The notes beneath the pieces were generated by a model that made no database searches, had not been told where the DNA came from, and saw only the letters and a program-made list of their open reading frames with translations. A stretch of DNA of 11,686 nt from assembly GCA_949289625.1 (NCBI GenBank), contig CASEPH010000179.1, positions 1 through 11,686 of the forward strand. Direction: 5' to 3'. The position numbers and the translations under genes were made by a program. This DNA comes from an uncultured Clostridia bacterium. GTDB taxonomy: Bacteria > Bacillota_A > Clostridia > Oscillospirales > Oscillospiraceae. Positions 1 to 6,579 of this stretch are shown here, in pieces (within the stretch, counting starts at the first letter, position 1; the number at the start of each line of letters is the position of its first letter).

Positions 1-1476
1 GAGCACACCCTTACCAGCAAAATGCTGGTGATCGCCGATAGTGATCGTGCCATCGGTTTGGCCGGTATCATGGGCGGATTGAACTCCGAGATTTTGGACA
101 CCACCACCACCGTGGTATTCGAGTGTGCCAACTTTGACGGCACCTGCATCCGGCAGACCGCCAACGCTTTGGGGATGCGTACCGACGCCTCTTCCAAGTA
201 TGAGAAGAACCTCAATCCTCTGAGCACCTATCCTGCGGTACAGCGGGCCTGCGAACTGGTGGAGCAGCTGGGAGCCGGCGATGTGATGGACGGCATCATT
301 GACGTGCTGAACTTTGTACCTCAGCCGGTGGATGTGCCCTTCCAGCCGGACCGGATCAACAGCCACTTGGGTACGGATCTCTCCCGGGATGAAATGGTTT
401 CCCTGCTCTCCCGTCTGGGCTTCCAGGTGGAAGGAGACGTGCTTCATGTGCCCCAGTGGCGTACTGACATTCATCATATGGCAGACGTGGCAGAAGAAGT
501 CGCCCGGATGTACGGCTATGACAAGATCCCTGTGACCATGTTCCGTGGCGCCACTGCCCAGGGCGGATATACCGACGAGCAGAAGAAAAAGAATCTCACC
601 GGTTCTATCTGCCGCGGCATGGGCTACAGCGAAATCCTCACCTACTCTTTTGGCAGCCCTGCCATGTTCGATCAGATCCGTCTGCCGCAGGACAGTCCGA
701 TGCGGAATGTGGTCCGGATCATCAATCCCCTGGGCGAGGACACCTCCATTATGCGCACCACTACCCTGCCCTGCATGATGGATACATTGTCCCGCAACAA
801 TGCCTACCGCAACAAGGCTGCCAAACTCTATGAGTTGGCCAAGGTCTATCTGCCCGTGGAGGGCCAGCCCCTGCCCCAGGAGGATGTGATTCTGACCCTG
901 GGCACCTATGGTGCCAACGAGAATTTCTTCACCATGAAAGGTGAGATCGAAACAGTCTTGAAGGCGCTCAACACTCAGCCCCGGGCCTATACGGCCTTGA
1001 CGACAAATCCCTCCTACCATCCCGGACGCTGCGCCAAGATTACTATCGGCGATGTGGAGCTGGGCGTATTTGGTCAGGTACACCCCTTGGTGGCCCAGAA
1101 TTATGGCATTGACGGGGAGGTCTACTGCGCCGAATTGAATTTCACTACCCTGCTGACCCTTCTGGCACCAGAAAATCTCTATCAGCCCCTGCCACGGTTC
1201 CCCTCTGTAGAACGTGACATCGCCGTGGTCTGCGACAACGCGCTGACCGCAGCAGAGGTGGAAGCTTGCATTCAGAGCGCTGGCGGCAAGCTGCTGCGCA
1301 GTGTGAAGCTGTTTGATGTCTATCGGGGCAAGGGAATTCCCGAGGGCAAAAAGTCCCTGGCCTTTGCACTGGAGCTCCGCTCTGACGATCGGACTCTGAC
1401 AGAGAGTGATTCCACCGAGGTTATGACCGCAATTTTGGACAAACTGGAATCGGCCTTGGGCGCCATTCTTCGTTAA
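1..1476 (+). CDS. pheT: Phenylalanyl-tRNA synthetase beta subunit, C-terminal part (5' end outside window)
   Basis: Partial gene: the frame is open from base 1, so the start lies upstream; 491 residues are visible, against about 800 for a full bacterial PheT. The beta subunit pairs with PheS to charge tRNA-Phe in the cytoplasm and carries tRNA binding and editing. Visible domains in order: the end of the B3/B4 editing region (IAGIMGG-like LAGIMGGLNSEI near 60-95, then R-Q-T-A-N-A-L-G-M-R-T-D-A-S-S-K-Y-E-K); a B5 domain (about 335-540, INSHLGTDLS to EEVARMYGYDKIP); the catalytic-like core (about 545-1150, with MRTTTLPCMM); and the C-terminal anticodon-binding FDX-ACB domain (about 1190-1473, PRFPSVERDIAVV to the end). 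pheS is expected just upstream. No frameshift or missing segment is seen. The ATG at 22 is internal, not the start. Confidence 0.97.
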   Translation, partial: EHTLTSKMLVIADSDRAIGLAGIMGGLNSEILDTTTTVVFECANFDGTCIRQTANALGMRTDASSKYEKNLNPLSTYPAVQRACELVEQLGAGDVMDGIIDVLNFVPQPVDVPFQPDRINSHLGTDLSRDEMVSLLSRLGFQVEGDVLHVPQWRTDIHHMADVAEEVARMYGYDKIPVTMFRGATAQGGYTDEQKKKNLTGSICRGMGYSEILTYSFGSPAMFDQIRLPQDSPMRNVVRIINPLGEDTSIMRTTTLPCMMDTLSRNNAYRNKAAKLYELAKVYLPVEGQPLPQEDVILTLGTYGANENFFTMKGEIETVLKALNTQPRAYTALTTNPSYHPGRCAKITIGDVELGVFGQVHPLVAQNYGIDGEVYCAELNFTTLLTLLAPENLYQPLPRFPSVERDIAVVCDNALTAAEVEACIQSAGGKLLRSVKLFDVYRGKGIPEGKKSLAFALELRSDDRTLTESDSTEVMTAILDKLESALGAILR

Positions 1477-1481
1477 GCAAC

Positions 1482-1527
1482 ACACCTGCTCAGTTCTTCG
1501 GCTACTTCTCCGAAGCTGAGCAGGTGT
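1482..1527 (+). terminator. Long hairpin after pheT, probable terminator with poor U-tract
   Basis: Six bases after the pheT stop lies a near-perfect hairpin. Outer arm ACACCTGCTCAG (1482-1493) pairs with CTGAGCAGGTGT (1516-1527). A two-base bulge (TT) separates it from an inner arm CTTCGG (1496-1501) with CCGAAG (1510-1515), leaving an 8-base loop. That is 18 base pairs, but the bases that follow (ctggatattt) hold no run of Ts. Position and stability suggest termination or 3'-end protection of the pheST mRNA; a canonical intrinsic terminator is not fully supported. Confidence 0.6.
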
Positions 1528-1573
1528 CTGGATATTTGCACATATCATCCGTATTCTTTTGTATGTTTATACA

Positions 1574-1602
1574 GTGCTTTTATTCGTTCTGTTCCTTATA
1601 AT
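1574..1602 (+). promoter_or_regulatory. Candidate promoter for the SDR gene
   Basis: A perfect TATAAT (1597-1602) lies about 48 bases before the SDR start codon. The -35 position (around 1574-1580, gtgcttt) is a poor match, so only the -10 is convincing. The pheT hairpin upstream makes a separate promoter for the SDR gene plausible. Confidence 0.45.
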
Positions 1603-1649
1603 AGAGTTGGAAGAGAATTCAGGGAAATCAAGAGAACGGAGGTCATTTC

Positions 1650-2408
1650 ATGAAGTTACAAGGAAAATCCGTCGTTGTCACCGGTGCTTCATCCGGTATG
1701 GGCAGAGCCATAGTCTCCTTGTTTGTCAAAGAAGGTGCCAATGTGGTTGCCGTAGCCCGTCGTCAGGCCCGCCTGGAGGAGTTGGCTGCCTCCCTGGAGG
1801 GATGCAGCGGTCAGGTCGTTCCGTATACTGGAGATGTTTCCAACGAAAAAGACTGTGAAGGCGCCATTCTCCAGGCTGTAAAATCCTTTGGACGGTTGGA
1901 TATTTTGGTAAATAACGCAGGTGTCATGGACGACATGAGCGCCATTGGCAACGCCACCGATGAGAAAATGCAGCAGGTTTTTCAGATCAATGTGTTCGGA
2001 CCCATGTATACCATGCGGAAAGCTGTGCAAGTATTTCAGCAGCAGGGCCAGGGCGGCAATATCATCAACGTGGCCTCTCTGGGCGGTCTTCGTACCTGTG
2101 CCGGTGCGGTCTACTGCGCTTCTAAGGCAGCGTTGATCTCCCTCACCAAAAACACCGCCTATATGTATATCCCCGAGGGCATCCGCTGTAACGCCATTGC
2201 CCCCGGTGGCATTAACACCGAGATCGCCACCTCCATGGGGATTCCCAATGCCCATGGCTACGGACGGGTGAAAAATGTACTTGCTGCCGCGCCTGCTCCA
2301 GGTTCTCCGGAGCAGATTGCATCCGTAGCCCTGTTCCTGGCCAGTGAGGATTCCAGCTATGTCAACGGCGATGTGCTGCTGGTGGACGGCGGCTGGGGTG
2401 CGGGCTGA
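1650..2408 (+). CDS. Short-chain dehydrogenase/reductase (SDR), classical type
   Basis: A 252-residue classical SDR, the usual size, expected to be a cytosolic NAD(P)H-dependent oxidoreductase acting on a carbonyl/hydroxyl substrate. Rossmann glycine motif TGASSGMG is at residues 11-18, NNAG at 88-91, and the catalytic tetrad is N114, S143, Y155 and K159 (YCASK). The PG motif is at 185-186 and the C terminus reads NGDVLLVDGGWG, all typical. Arginines 37-38 just after the second beta strand favour NADP(H) over NAD(H); that is inference. The start is set by GGAGGT (1638-1643) six bases before the ATG. The gene stands alone between a hairpin and a terminator, so context does not reveal the substrate. 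FabG-like ketoacyl reductase activity is possible, but no fatty-acid genes are nearby, so I give no symbol. Confidence 0.93.
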   Translation: MKLQGKSVVVTGASSGMGRAIVSLFVKEGANVVAVARRQARLEELAASLEGCSGQVVPYTGDVSNEKDCEGAILQAVKSFGRLDILVNNAGVMDDMSAIGNATDEKMQQVFQINVFGPMYTMRKAVQVFQQQGQGGNIINVASLGGLRTCAGAVYCASKAALISLTKNTAYMYIPEGIRCNAIAPGGINTEIATSMGIPNAHGYGRVKNVLAAAPAPGSPEQIASVALFLASEDSSYVNGDVLLVDGGWGAG

Positions 2409-2551
2409 TCCTTGCATTCTTTTTGCGGCAACATTTCAGATACATTTTTGCTTTCTTTTATTGAAAATTAGTTTTTTCCCATCGCAAAATGTTGTTTTTC
2501 TTTCAGACTATGGAGCTATAAAATGACGTTTCATATCGCATATTCCTCCTT

Positions 2552-2584
2552 TTGCATCGGCCTTTCGGGGCCGATGCAATTTTT
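2552..2584 (+). terminator. Intrinsic terminator downstream of the SDR gene
   Basis: Perfect 11-bp stem TTGCATCGGCC (2552-2562) with GGCCGATGCAA (2569-2579), 6-base loop, followed by TTTTT (2580-2584): a canonical rho-independent terminator on the plus strand. It lies about 145 bases after the SDR stop. The AT-rich stretch between (2409-2551) holds no gene that I can support; it contains a weak imperfect inverted repeat (acatttttgc at 2442-2451 with gcaaaatgt at 2484-2492) followed by Ts. Confidence 0.85.
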
Positions 2585-2620
2585 CTTGCAAGTTTTCATG
2601 TAAATTCATGCATTTTTTTG

Positions 2621-2649
2621 TTTACAGCTTCCCATTTCTTTGATACAAT
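2621..2649 (+). promoter_or_regulatory. Promoter of the glutamate-synthase-like gene
   Basis: TTTACA (2621-2626), a 17-base spacer, and TACAAT (2644-2649) make a good vegetative promoter, one mismatch from consensus in each hexamer. The start point would fall near 2656, giving a short leader of about 20 bases containing AGGAGGT (2664-2670). An AT-rich tract (catttttttg) precedes the -35. Confidence 0.75.
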
Positions 2650-2677
2650 GGAACCACACAAAAAGGAGGTTTGATCT

Positions 2678-4270
2678 ATGAATCTGCAAACACCAAATGC
2701 TAACGACGCCACCAGAAGTGTCAACCGCTCCCGTAATGTGGTTCCCTCCAGCGGCCTGTGCTCTCGCTGCATCGACGGATGTAAGGGCGGGTGCGAAGTT
2801 TTTAAGGCCACTTTCCGTGGACGGGAGCTCATTTATCCCGGTCCCTTTGGCGATATCACTGCCGGTGGCGACAAGGACTATCCAGTAGATTATTCTCATC
2901 TGAACATTCAAGGTTACGCCCAGGGTGGCCGTGGAATGCCCGAGGGTGTAGAAGCCAGCCCTGATACGGCGCTGTTCTCCAAGGTTTCCACGGAAACGGA
3001 ATACGGCTGGGATCAGAAAGTTAAGATGTCTGTGCCTGTATTTACCGGTGCTCTGGGCTCCACCGAGATTGCCCGGAAAAACTGGGAGCATTTTGCCGTA
3101 GGTGCCGCCATTTCCGGTATCACCATCGTCTGCGGCGAAAATGTCTGCGGTATTGATCCCCAGCTGGAGCGGGGTGCCAACGGTCTCATTACCAAGGCTC
3201 CCGATATGGATCGCCGTATCGAAACCTATCGCCGCTATCATCGCGGCTACGGCGAACTGCTTGTCCAGATGAATGTGGAAGATACCCGTCTGGGCGTGGC
3301 AGAGTACATCCTTGACAAGCATGGCATTGAGACCATCGAACTCAAATGGGGCCAGGGCGCCAAGTGCATTGGTGGCGAGATCAAGATCAGCTCTCTGGAG
3401 CGTGCTTTGGAGCTGCAGAAGCGCGGCTATATCGTCACCCCTGATCCCTCCGATCCCATCAACCAGAAGGCATTCCAGGAAGGTGCAATTAAGGAATTTG
3501 AACGTCACAGCCGTCTGGGCTTCATCTCTGAGGAGAGCTTTGCCTCTGAAGTAGAGCGACTCCGCAAGCTGGGCTTCAAGCGTATCACCCTGAAGACCGG
3601 CGCCTACAGCCTCAAGGAACTGGCCCAGGCTCTCAAGTGGTGCTCCAAGTACCACATCGACCTGCTGACCATCGACGGTGCCTCCGGCGGTACCGGTATG
3701 AGTCCCTGGCGTATGATGGAAGAGTGGGGCATTCCCAGCCTGTATCTCCACAGCGCTGCTTATCAGTTTGCAGAGATCCTGACCCAGCAGGGCGAGCGTG
3801 TACCGGATCTGGCCTTTGGCGGTGGCTTCAGCTCTGAGGACGGCGTATTCAAGGCTTTGGCGCTGGGTGCTCCTTACACCAAGGCTGTGTGCATGGGCCG
3901 GGCCCTGATGATTCCCGGCATGGTGGGCAAGAACTGTGCCCAGTGGCTCAAGGAGGGCAACCTGCCCAAGTCCATCTCCGAGTACGGCTCCACGCCCGAG
4001 GAGATCTTTGTGAGCTACGAGCGGGTGAAGGATCTGGTGGGTGCAGATGAAATTGACAAGATTCCGCTGGGAGCTATTGGCATTTTCAGCTACGCCGATA
4101 AGCTCAAGGTTGGTCTCCAGCAGTTTATGGCTGGTTCTCGCTGCTTCAGCGTTCCCGCCATCTCCCGGAAGGAACTGATGAGCCTCACCGAGGAATGTGC
4201 CAAGGTCACTGGCATCCCCTATCTTATGGACTGCTATCGTGATGAAGCACTGGAGATTCTCAAAGGCTAA
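2678..4270 (+). CDS. FMN-binding glutamate-synthase-like protein (GltB central domain family) with N-terminal four-Cys motif
   Basis: 530 residues, related to the FMN/synthase domain of GltB (COG0069-type), with no glutaminase (GATase) and no GXGXG C-terminal domain. Seen: GALGSTE at 124-130, an L-K-W-G-Q-G-A-K-C-I-G-G-E segment at 222-234 where GltB has its GAKPGEGG-type loop, TIDGASGGTGMSPW at 331-344, and a phosphate-binding end GGGFSSEDGV (381-390) with GAPYTKAVCMGRALM. These point to a TIM barrel binding FMN. The GltB 3Fe-4S cysteines that normally follow this region are missing; only C420 is there. Instead C28, C31, C35 and C39 form C-x2-C-x3-C-x3-C near the N terminus, which could bind an Fe-S cluster. 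The start is set by AGGAGGT (2664-2670), 7 bases before the ATG. It has its own promoter and terminator, so it is monocistronic. With no GltD-like partner nearby, true glutamate synthase activity is unlikely or unproven; a flavin oxidoreductase of unknown substrate is safer. Confidence 0.88.
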   Translation: MNLQTPNANDATRSVNRSRNVVPSSGLCSRCIDGCKGGCEVFKATFRGRELIYPGPFGDITAGGDKDYPVDYSHLNIQGYAQGGRGMPEGVEASPDTALFSKVSTETEYGWDQKVKMSVPVFTGALGSTEIARKNWEHFAVGAAISGITIVCGENVCGIDPQLERGANGLITKAPDMDRRIETYRRYHRGYGELLVQMNVEDTRLGVAEYILDKHGIETIELKWGQGAKCIGGEIKISSLERALELQKRGYIVTPDPSDPINQKAFQEGAIKEFERHSRLGFISEESFASEVERLRKLGFKRITLKTGAYSLKELAQALKWCSKYHIDLLTIDGASGGTGMSPWRMMEEWGIPSLYLHSAAYQFAEILTQQGERVPDLAFGGGFSSEDGVFKALALGAPYTKAVCMGRALMIPGMVGKNCAQWLKEGNLPKSISEYGSTPEEIFVSYERVKDLVGADEIDKIPLGAIGIFSYADKLKVGLQQFMAGSRCFSVPAISRKELMSLTEECAKVTGIPYLMDCYRDEALEILKG

Positions 4271-4287
4271 TGAAACAGATATGAAAC

Positions 4288-4322
4288 AAAATGGACTGCC
4301 GCGGTTGCGGCAGTCCATTTTT
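4288..4322. terminator. Bidirectional intrinsic terminator between convergent genes
   Basis: Perfect 12-bp stem ATGGACTGCCGC (4291-4302) with GCGGCAGTCCAT (4307-4318), GGTT loop, extended by AAA/TTT pairs. T-run 4318-4322 serves the plus-strand gene ending at 4270; the A-rich left flank gives TTTTG on the minus strand for the Nudix gene ending at 4328. Both transcripts end here. Confidence 0.9.
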
Positions 4323-4327
4323 GCGTA

Positions 4328-4726
4328 TTATTGCTTTGAAAGACGCTCCAAAATCTCCCGGTCCGCAGGGCAAAAAGAATACTGTGGAATCTCCTCCGAA
4401 GTGATCCAGCGCAGATCCTGATGTTCCAGCAATCGTGGCGTCCCCACAGCAATGGTTGCCTCATACAGCCGAAGATGTACCTTTAAATCCGGGTACTGAT
4501 GGGTCACCTCCATATACAGGTTCCCCACAGTAATTTTAATATCCAGTTCCTCCTGGCACTCCCGAATCAACGCTTCCTCTGGTGTTTCCCCTGGTTCGAT
4601 TTTACCGCCTACAAATTCCCACAGAAGGCCTCGGGCCTTGTATGCTGGTCTCTGACAGATCATAAACCTGTCGTTCTGCCAGATTAGCGCTGCTACGACC
4701 TCGGTCACGCCATTGCTTTTATGCAC
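4328..4726 (-). CDS. MutT-type Nudix hydrolase (probable (d)NTP pyrophosphohydrolase)
   Basis: 132 residues from a GTG start, close to the ~130 of MutT. The complete Nudix box G-x5-E-x7-R-E-x2-E-E runs from G41 to I63 (E47, R55, E56, E59, E60), with Asp62 where the consensus has Gly. W36-E-F-x-G-G-K upstream of the box and DLRWI (about 104-108) near the end are MutT landmarks, so house-cleaning of oxidised nucleotides such as 8-oxo-dGTP is likely (family knowledge, not proved). Start choice: AAGGAG (plus-strand 4736-4741) stands 9 bases before GTG at 4726, and the protein then opens with the family-typical TEVVAALI strand. An in-frame ATG at 4786 would add 20 residues, but its only AAGGA abuts the codon and the extension would overlap the permease gene. 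It is the last gene of the ABC unit, 46 bases after the permease stop. Confidence 0.9.
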   Translation of the reverse strand: MHKSNGVTEVVAALIWQNDRFMICQRPAYKARGLLWEFVGGKIEPGETPEEALIRECQEELDIKITVGNLYMEVTHQYPDLKVHLRLYEATIAVGTPRLLEHQDLRWITSEEIPQYSFCPADREILERLSKQ

Positions 4727-4772
4727 ATTTCTGCACTCCTTCCCCGACTCAGGTTTTTCAAAGCTCCTGAGC

Positions 4773-5561
4773 TCAGCATCGTACATCCTTTCTGCCGTAA
4801 CGCAGGAAGGATATCACCACCGCCACAATTGAAACCAGGATCCCCAAAAGAATCAGTTCCAGGGACAGTTGTTCCTCTGAAATAATGTCTGCGGCCTCTG
4901 CATAGGCATAGGGCGTCAAATATCTGAGAAAACCTGCCTGCTCGGTGAGATTCCGAATGATGTTCAAAAAGTAAAATACAGCAGCAATTCCCAGGCCGAT
5001 CCCCACGCTTCCCCGACTGAGAAAGGCGGATACTGCAAAGGTAAGGCAAAATACCTCTATCTGCATCAACAGATAGGCCAGGTGAAGCAGTCCCAGAAGA
5101 TTCCATGATGCCTGTTCTCCAATCAACAGAATGGACAGCCCGCTGACTGCAAAGACAATTACATTCAACAGGATGACCTGTATCAGCCCGGCCAAAAGCT
5201 TTTGGGCAACCACATAGTTCCGGGATATGGGATGCGTCAGCAAAAATTCAGCTGTACGGTCTTTTTCCTCTTTGGACAGCAGCGTAATCCCCACATATGC
5301 CGCAAAGAAGCCACCGCCAATCCCCAAAATATTGCCACACTCCACCCCATAAAAGCCCATCAATTCGCCAAAGCTGACACGGTCCATACCAAAGGCTGCG
5401 GAGAATCCGCCCATATTGGCAAAGATCTGGCTGACCTCATCCATTTCCTCCCGCATTTCCGGGAAAAGCAGTACGCAGACCAGCAGCATCAATGCGGTGG
5501 CTCCTGTCCAAATGCACAGGGGAAGCAATCCTTGACGCAGTTCTTTTTTGCATAGGGTCAT
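4773..5561 (-). CDS. ABC-2 type transporter permease subunit
   Basis: 262 residues with about six membrane segments, near residues 12-34, 78-96, 122-147, 155-180, 185-203 and 233-253: the ABC-2 fold. Between segments 2 and 3 lies the charged cytosolic signature KEEKDRTAEFLLTHPISR (97-114), typical of permeases that pair with a separate ATPase and export lipids, peptides, antibiotics or similar compounds. The start codon overlaps the stop of the ATPase gene (ATGA, 5558-5561), implying coupled translation and an equimolar complex. A single permease gene implies a homodimer with the ATPase dimer. The substrate cannot be read from the sequence. No sensor kinase or regulator is adjacent, unlike the bacitracin-type BceAB modules. 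Confidence 0.9.
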   Translation of the reverse strand: MTLCKKELRQGLLPLCIWTGATALMLLVCVLLFPEMREEMDEVSQIFANMGGFSAAFGMDRVSFGELMGFYGVECGNILGIGGGFFAAYVGITLLSKEEKDRTAEFLLTHPISRNYVVAQKLLAGLIQVILLNVIVFAVSGLSILLIGEQASWNLLGLLHLAYLLMQIEVFCLTFAVSAFLSRGSVGIGLGIAAVFYFLNIIRNLTEQAGFLRYLTPYAYAEAADIISEEQLSLELILLGILVSIVAVVISFLRYGRKDVRC

Positions 5562-6439
5562 TGGGATTCGCCTCCCTTTTCATAATAGTGTAAAAAGACA
5601 TCCTCCAGATCCGGCTCTGTGATGGTCACGTCCTCCACGGGCATTTGTCCAAGAAGCTGCAGCAGAGACCGGGCCTGTCCCTGATAGAGGAACCGCACAG
5701 TATCTCCACTGTGTTGAACCGAACTAATCTCCGGTATTTCCGGCAGAGTACACGGCCCCTGCAGCGTCACCAGGCGAGAATTGGTCTTTAGTAGTCGGGA
5801 CACCGGTTCCACGGCAACAAGCCGTCCTTCCTTCACCACCGCTGCCCTGGTGCAATTCTGTTGAATTTCTGAAAGCACATGGGAGGACAAAAATATCGTT
5901 GCCCCCTCCTGCTGCCGTTCCCGAATCAACGAGAAAAATTCCTTCTGAATCAGGGGGTCCAGGCCGCTGGTAGGCTCATCCAGCACATATAGCTCCGGCC
6001 TGTGCTGAAACGCACAGACAATGGCCACCTTTTTTCGGTTCCCCAGAGACAGCTCCGAGATCCGCCGATTTCCGTCCAGATCCAGTCGCCGGCACAGCTC
6101 TTTAGCCTGTGTGCTACAGTCGACGCCTCGCAATTTCCAGGATAGACACAGCACATCCTTCACCCGCATCTGACTGTAAAACACAGCCTCCGACGGCATA
6201 TATCCCACACGGCTTAGAATTTGTCTGTTTTCCCGAACAATATCCATTCCCGCAACCTGCGCTCGTCCTGAAGTTGGCTGAACCAGTCCCAGCAGCAGCC
6301 GAATCGTGGTGCTCTTTCCTGCCCCGTTCGGGCCGATAAACCCAAAAATCTCCCCAGGTTCCACGGATAAATCCAGGTCCAAAATTCCCCGGGCCTTGCC
6401 ATAGAATTTTGTCAGTCCCTCCGTCTGTATCACAGGCAT
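5558..6439 (-). CDS. ABC transporter ATP-binding protein (ABC-2 exporter partner)
   Basis: 293 residues from ATG 6439. Walker A GPNGAGKST is at 36-44; a degenerate signature LSLGN (LSGGQ position) at 130-134; Walker B YVLDEP at 151-156 with D154 and catalytic E155; D-loop SGLD 158-161; H-loop H187. The Q-loop position reads YMPSE rather than having a Gln, as in many ATPases of ABC-2 exporters. After about residue 215 there is an extra ~75-residue C-terminal domain, as in BcrA/NatA/YhbF-like subunits. It powers the permease encoded next. Start choice: GGGAGGGG (around 6447-6454) suits ATG 6439 at about 7 bases; ATG 6445 (two residues longer) is also possible. The open frame runs up to 6565 but that part covers the promoter. 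Read from the TTGACC/TAAAGT promoter at 6483-6511. Confidence 0.93.
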   Translation of the reverse strand: MPVIQTEGLTKFYGKARGILDLDLSVEPGEIFGFIGPNGAGKSTTIRLLLGLVQPTSGRAQVAGMDIVRENRQILSRVGYMPSEAVFYSQMRVKDVLCLSWKLRGVDCSTQAKELCRRLDLDGNRRISELSLGNRKKVAIVCAFQHRPELYVLDEPTSGLDPLIQKEFFSLIRERQQEGATIFLSSHVLSEIQQNCTRAAVVKEGRLVAVEPVSRLLKTNSRLVTLQGPCTLPEIPEISSVQHSGDTVRFLYQGQARSLLQLLGQMPVEDVTITEPDLEDVFLHYYEKGGESQ

Positions 6440-6482
6440 AGACATTCCCCTCCCTTCAACGCGAAGCCTTTTACTCTTGCCT

Positions 6483-6511
6483 ACTTTACCACAGGCGGCT
6501 CGTTCGGTCAA
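6483..6511 (-). promoter_or_regulatory. Promoter of the ABC/Nudix unit
   Basis: On the minus strand, TTGACC (plus-strand 6506-6511), a 17-base spacer, and TAAAGT (6483-6488). Each hexamer differs from consensus at one or two positions. The predicted start is near 6476, giving a leader of about 37 bases before the ATPase gene. Confidence 0.65.
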
Positions 6512-6522
6512 CCGCTTTCCCC

Positions 6523-6551
6523 TTCCAAAAGCCGACGGAATGTGATATACT
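6523..6551 (+). promoter_or_regulatory. Promoter of the DUF1846 gene, extended -10
   Basis: TATACT (6546-6551) preceded by TG one base upstream (6543-6544) forms an extended -10. The -35 at 6523-6528 (TTCCAA) is weak, as often tolerated with an extended -10. It lies back to back with the minus-strand promoter at 6483-6511, only 11 bases between the two -35 elements. Confidence 0.6.
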
Positions 6552-6579
6552 AAAAGAAAACACAAGGGGAGCGGAATGT

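Noticed and set aside
1689..2417. A 242-codon minus-strand open frame opposite the SDR gene
   Set aside because: The plus-strand SDR carries all catalytic motifs; the antisense frame has none and no start signals.
2594..2612. Repeated TTCATG / CATG-N6-CATG pattern upstream of the glutamate-synthase-like promoter
   Set aside because: Short and imperfect in AT-rich DNA; not enough to call an operator.
2606..4318. A 570-codon open frame on the minus strand opposite the glutamate-synthase-like gene
   Set aside because: Mirror frame of a strongly biased gene: its ends run through the opposite gene's promoter and terminator, it has no ribosome site, and its protein is not recognisable.
6440..6565. 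N-terminal extension of the ABC ATPase (42 residues)
   Set aside because: It covers the promoter and the purine-rich ribosome site; the ATPase domain begins right after ATG 6439.
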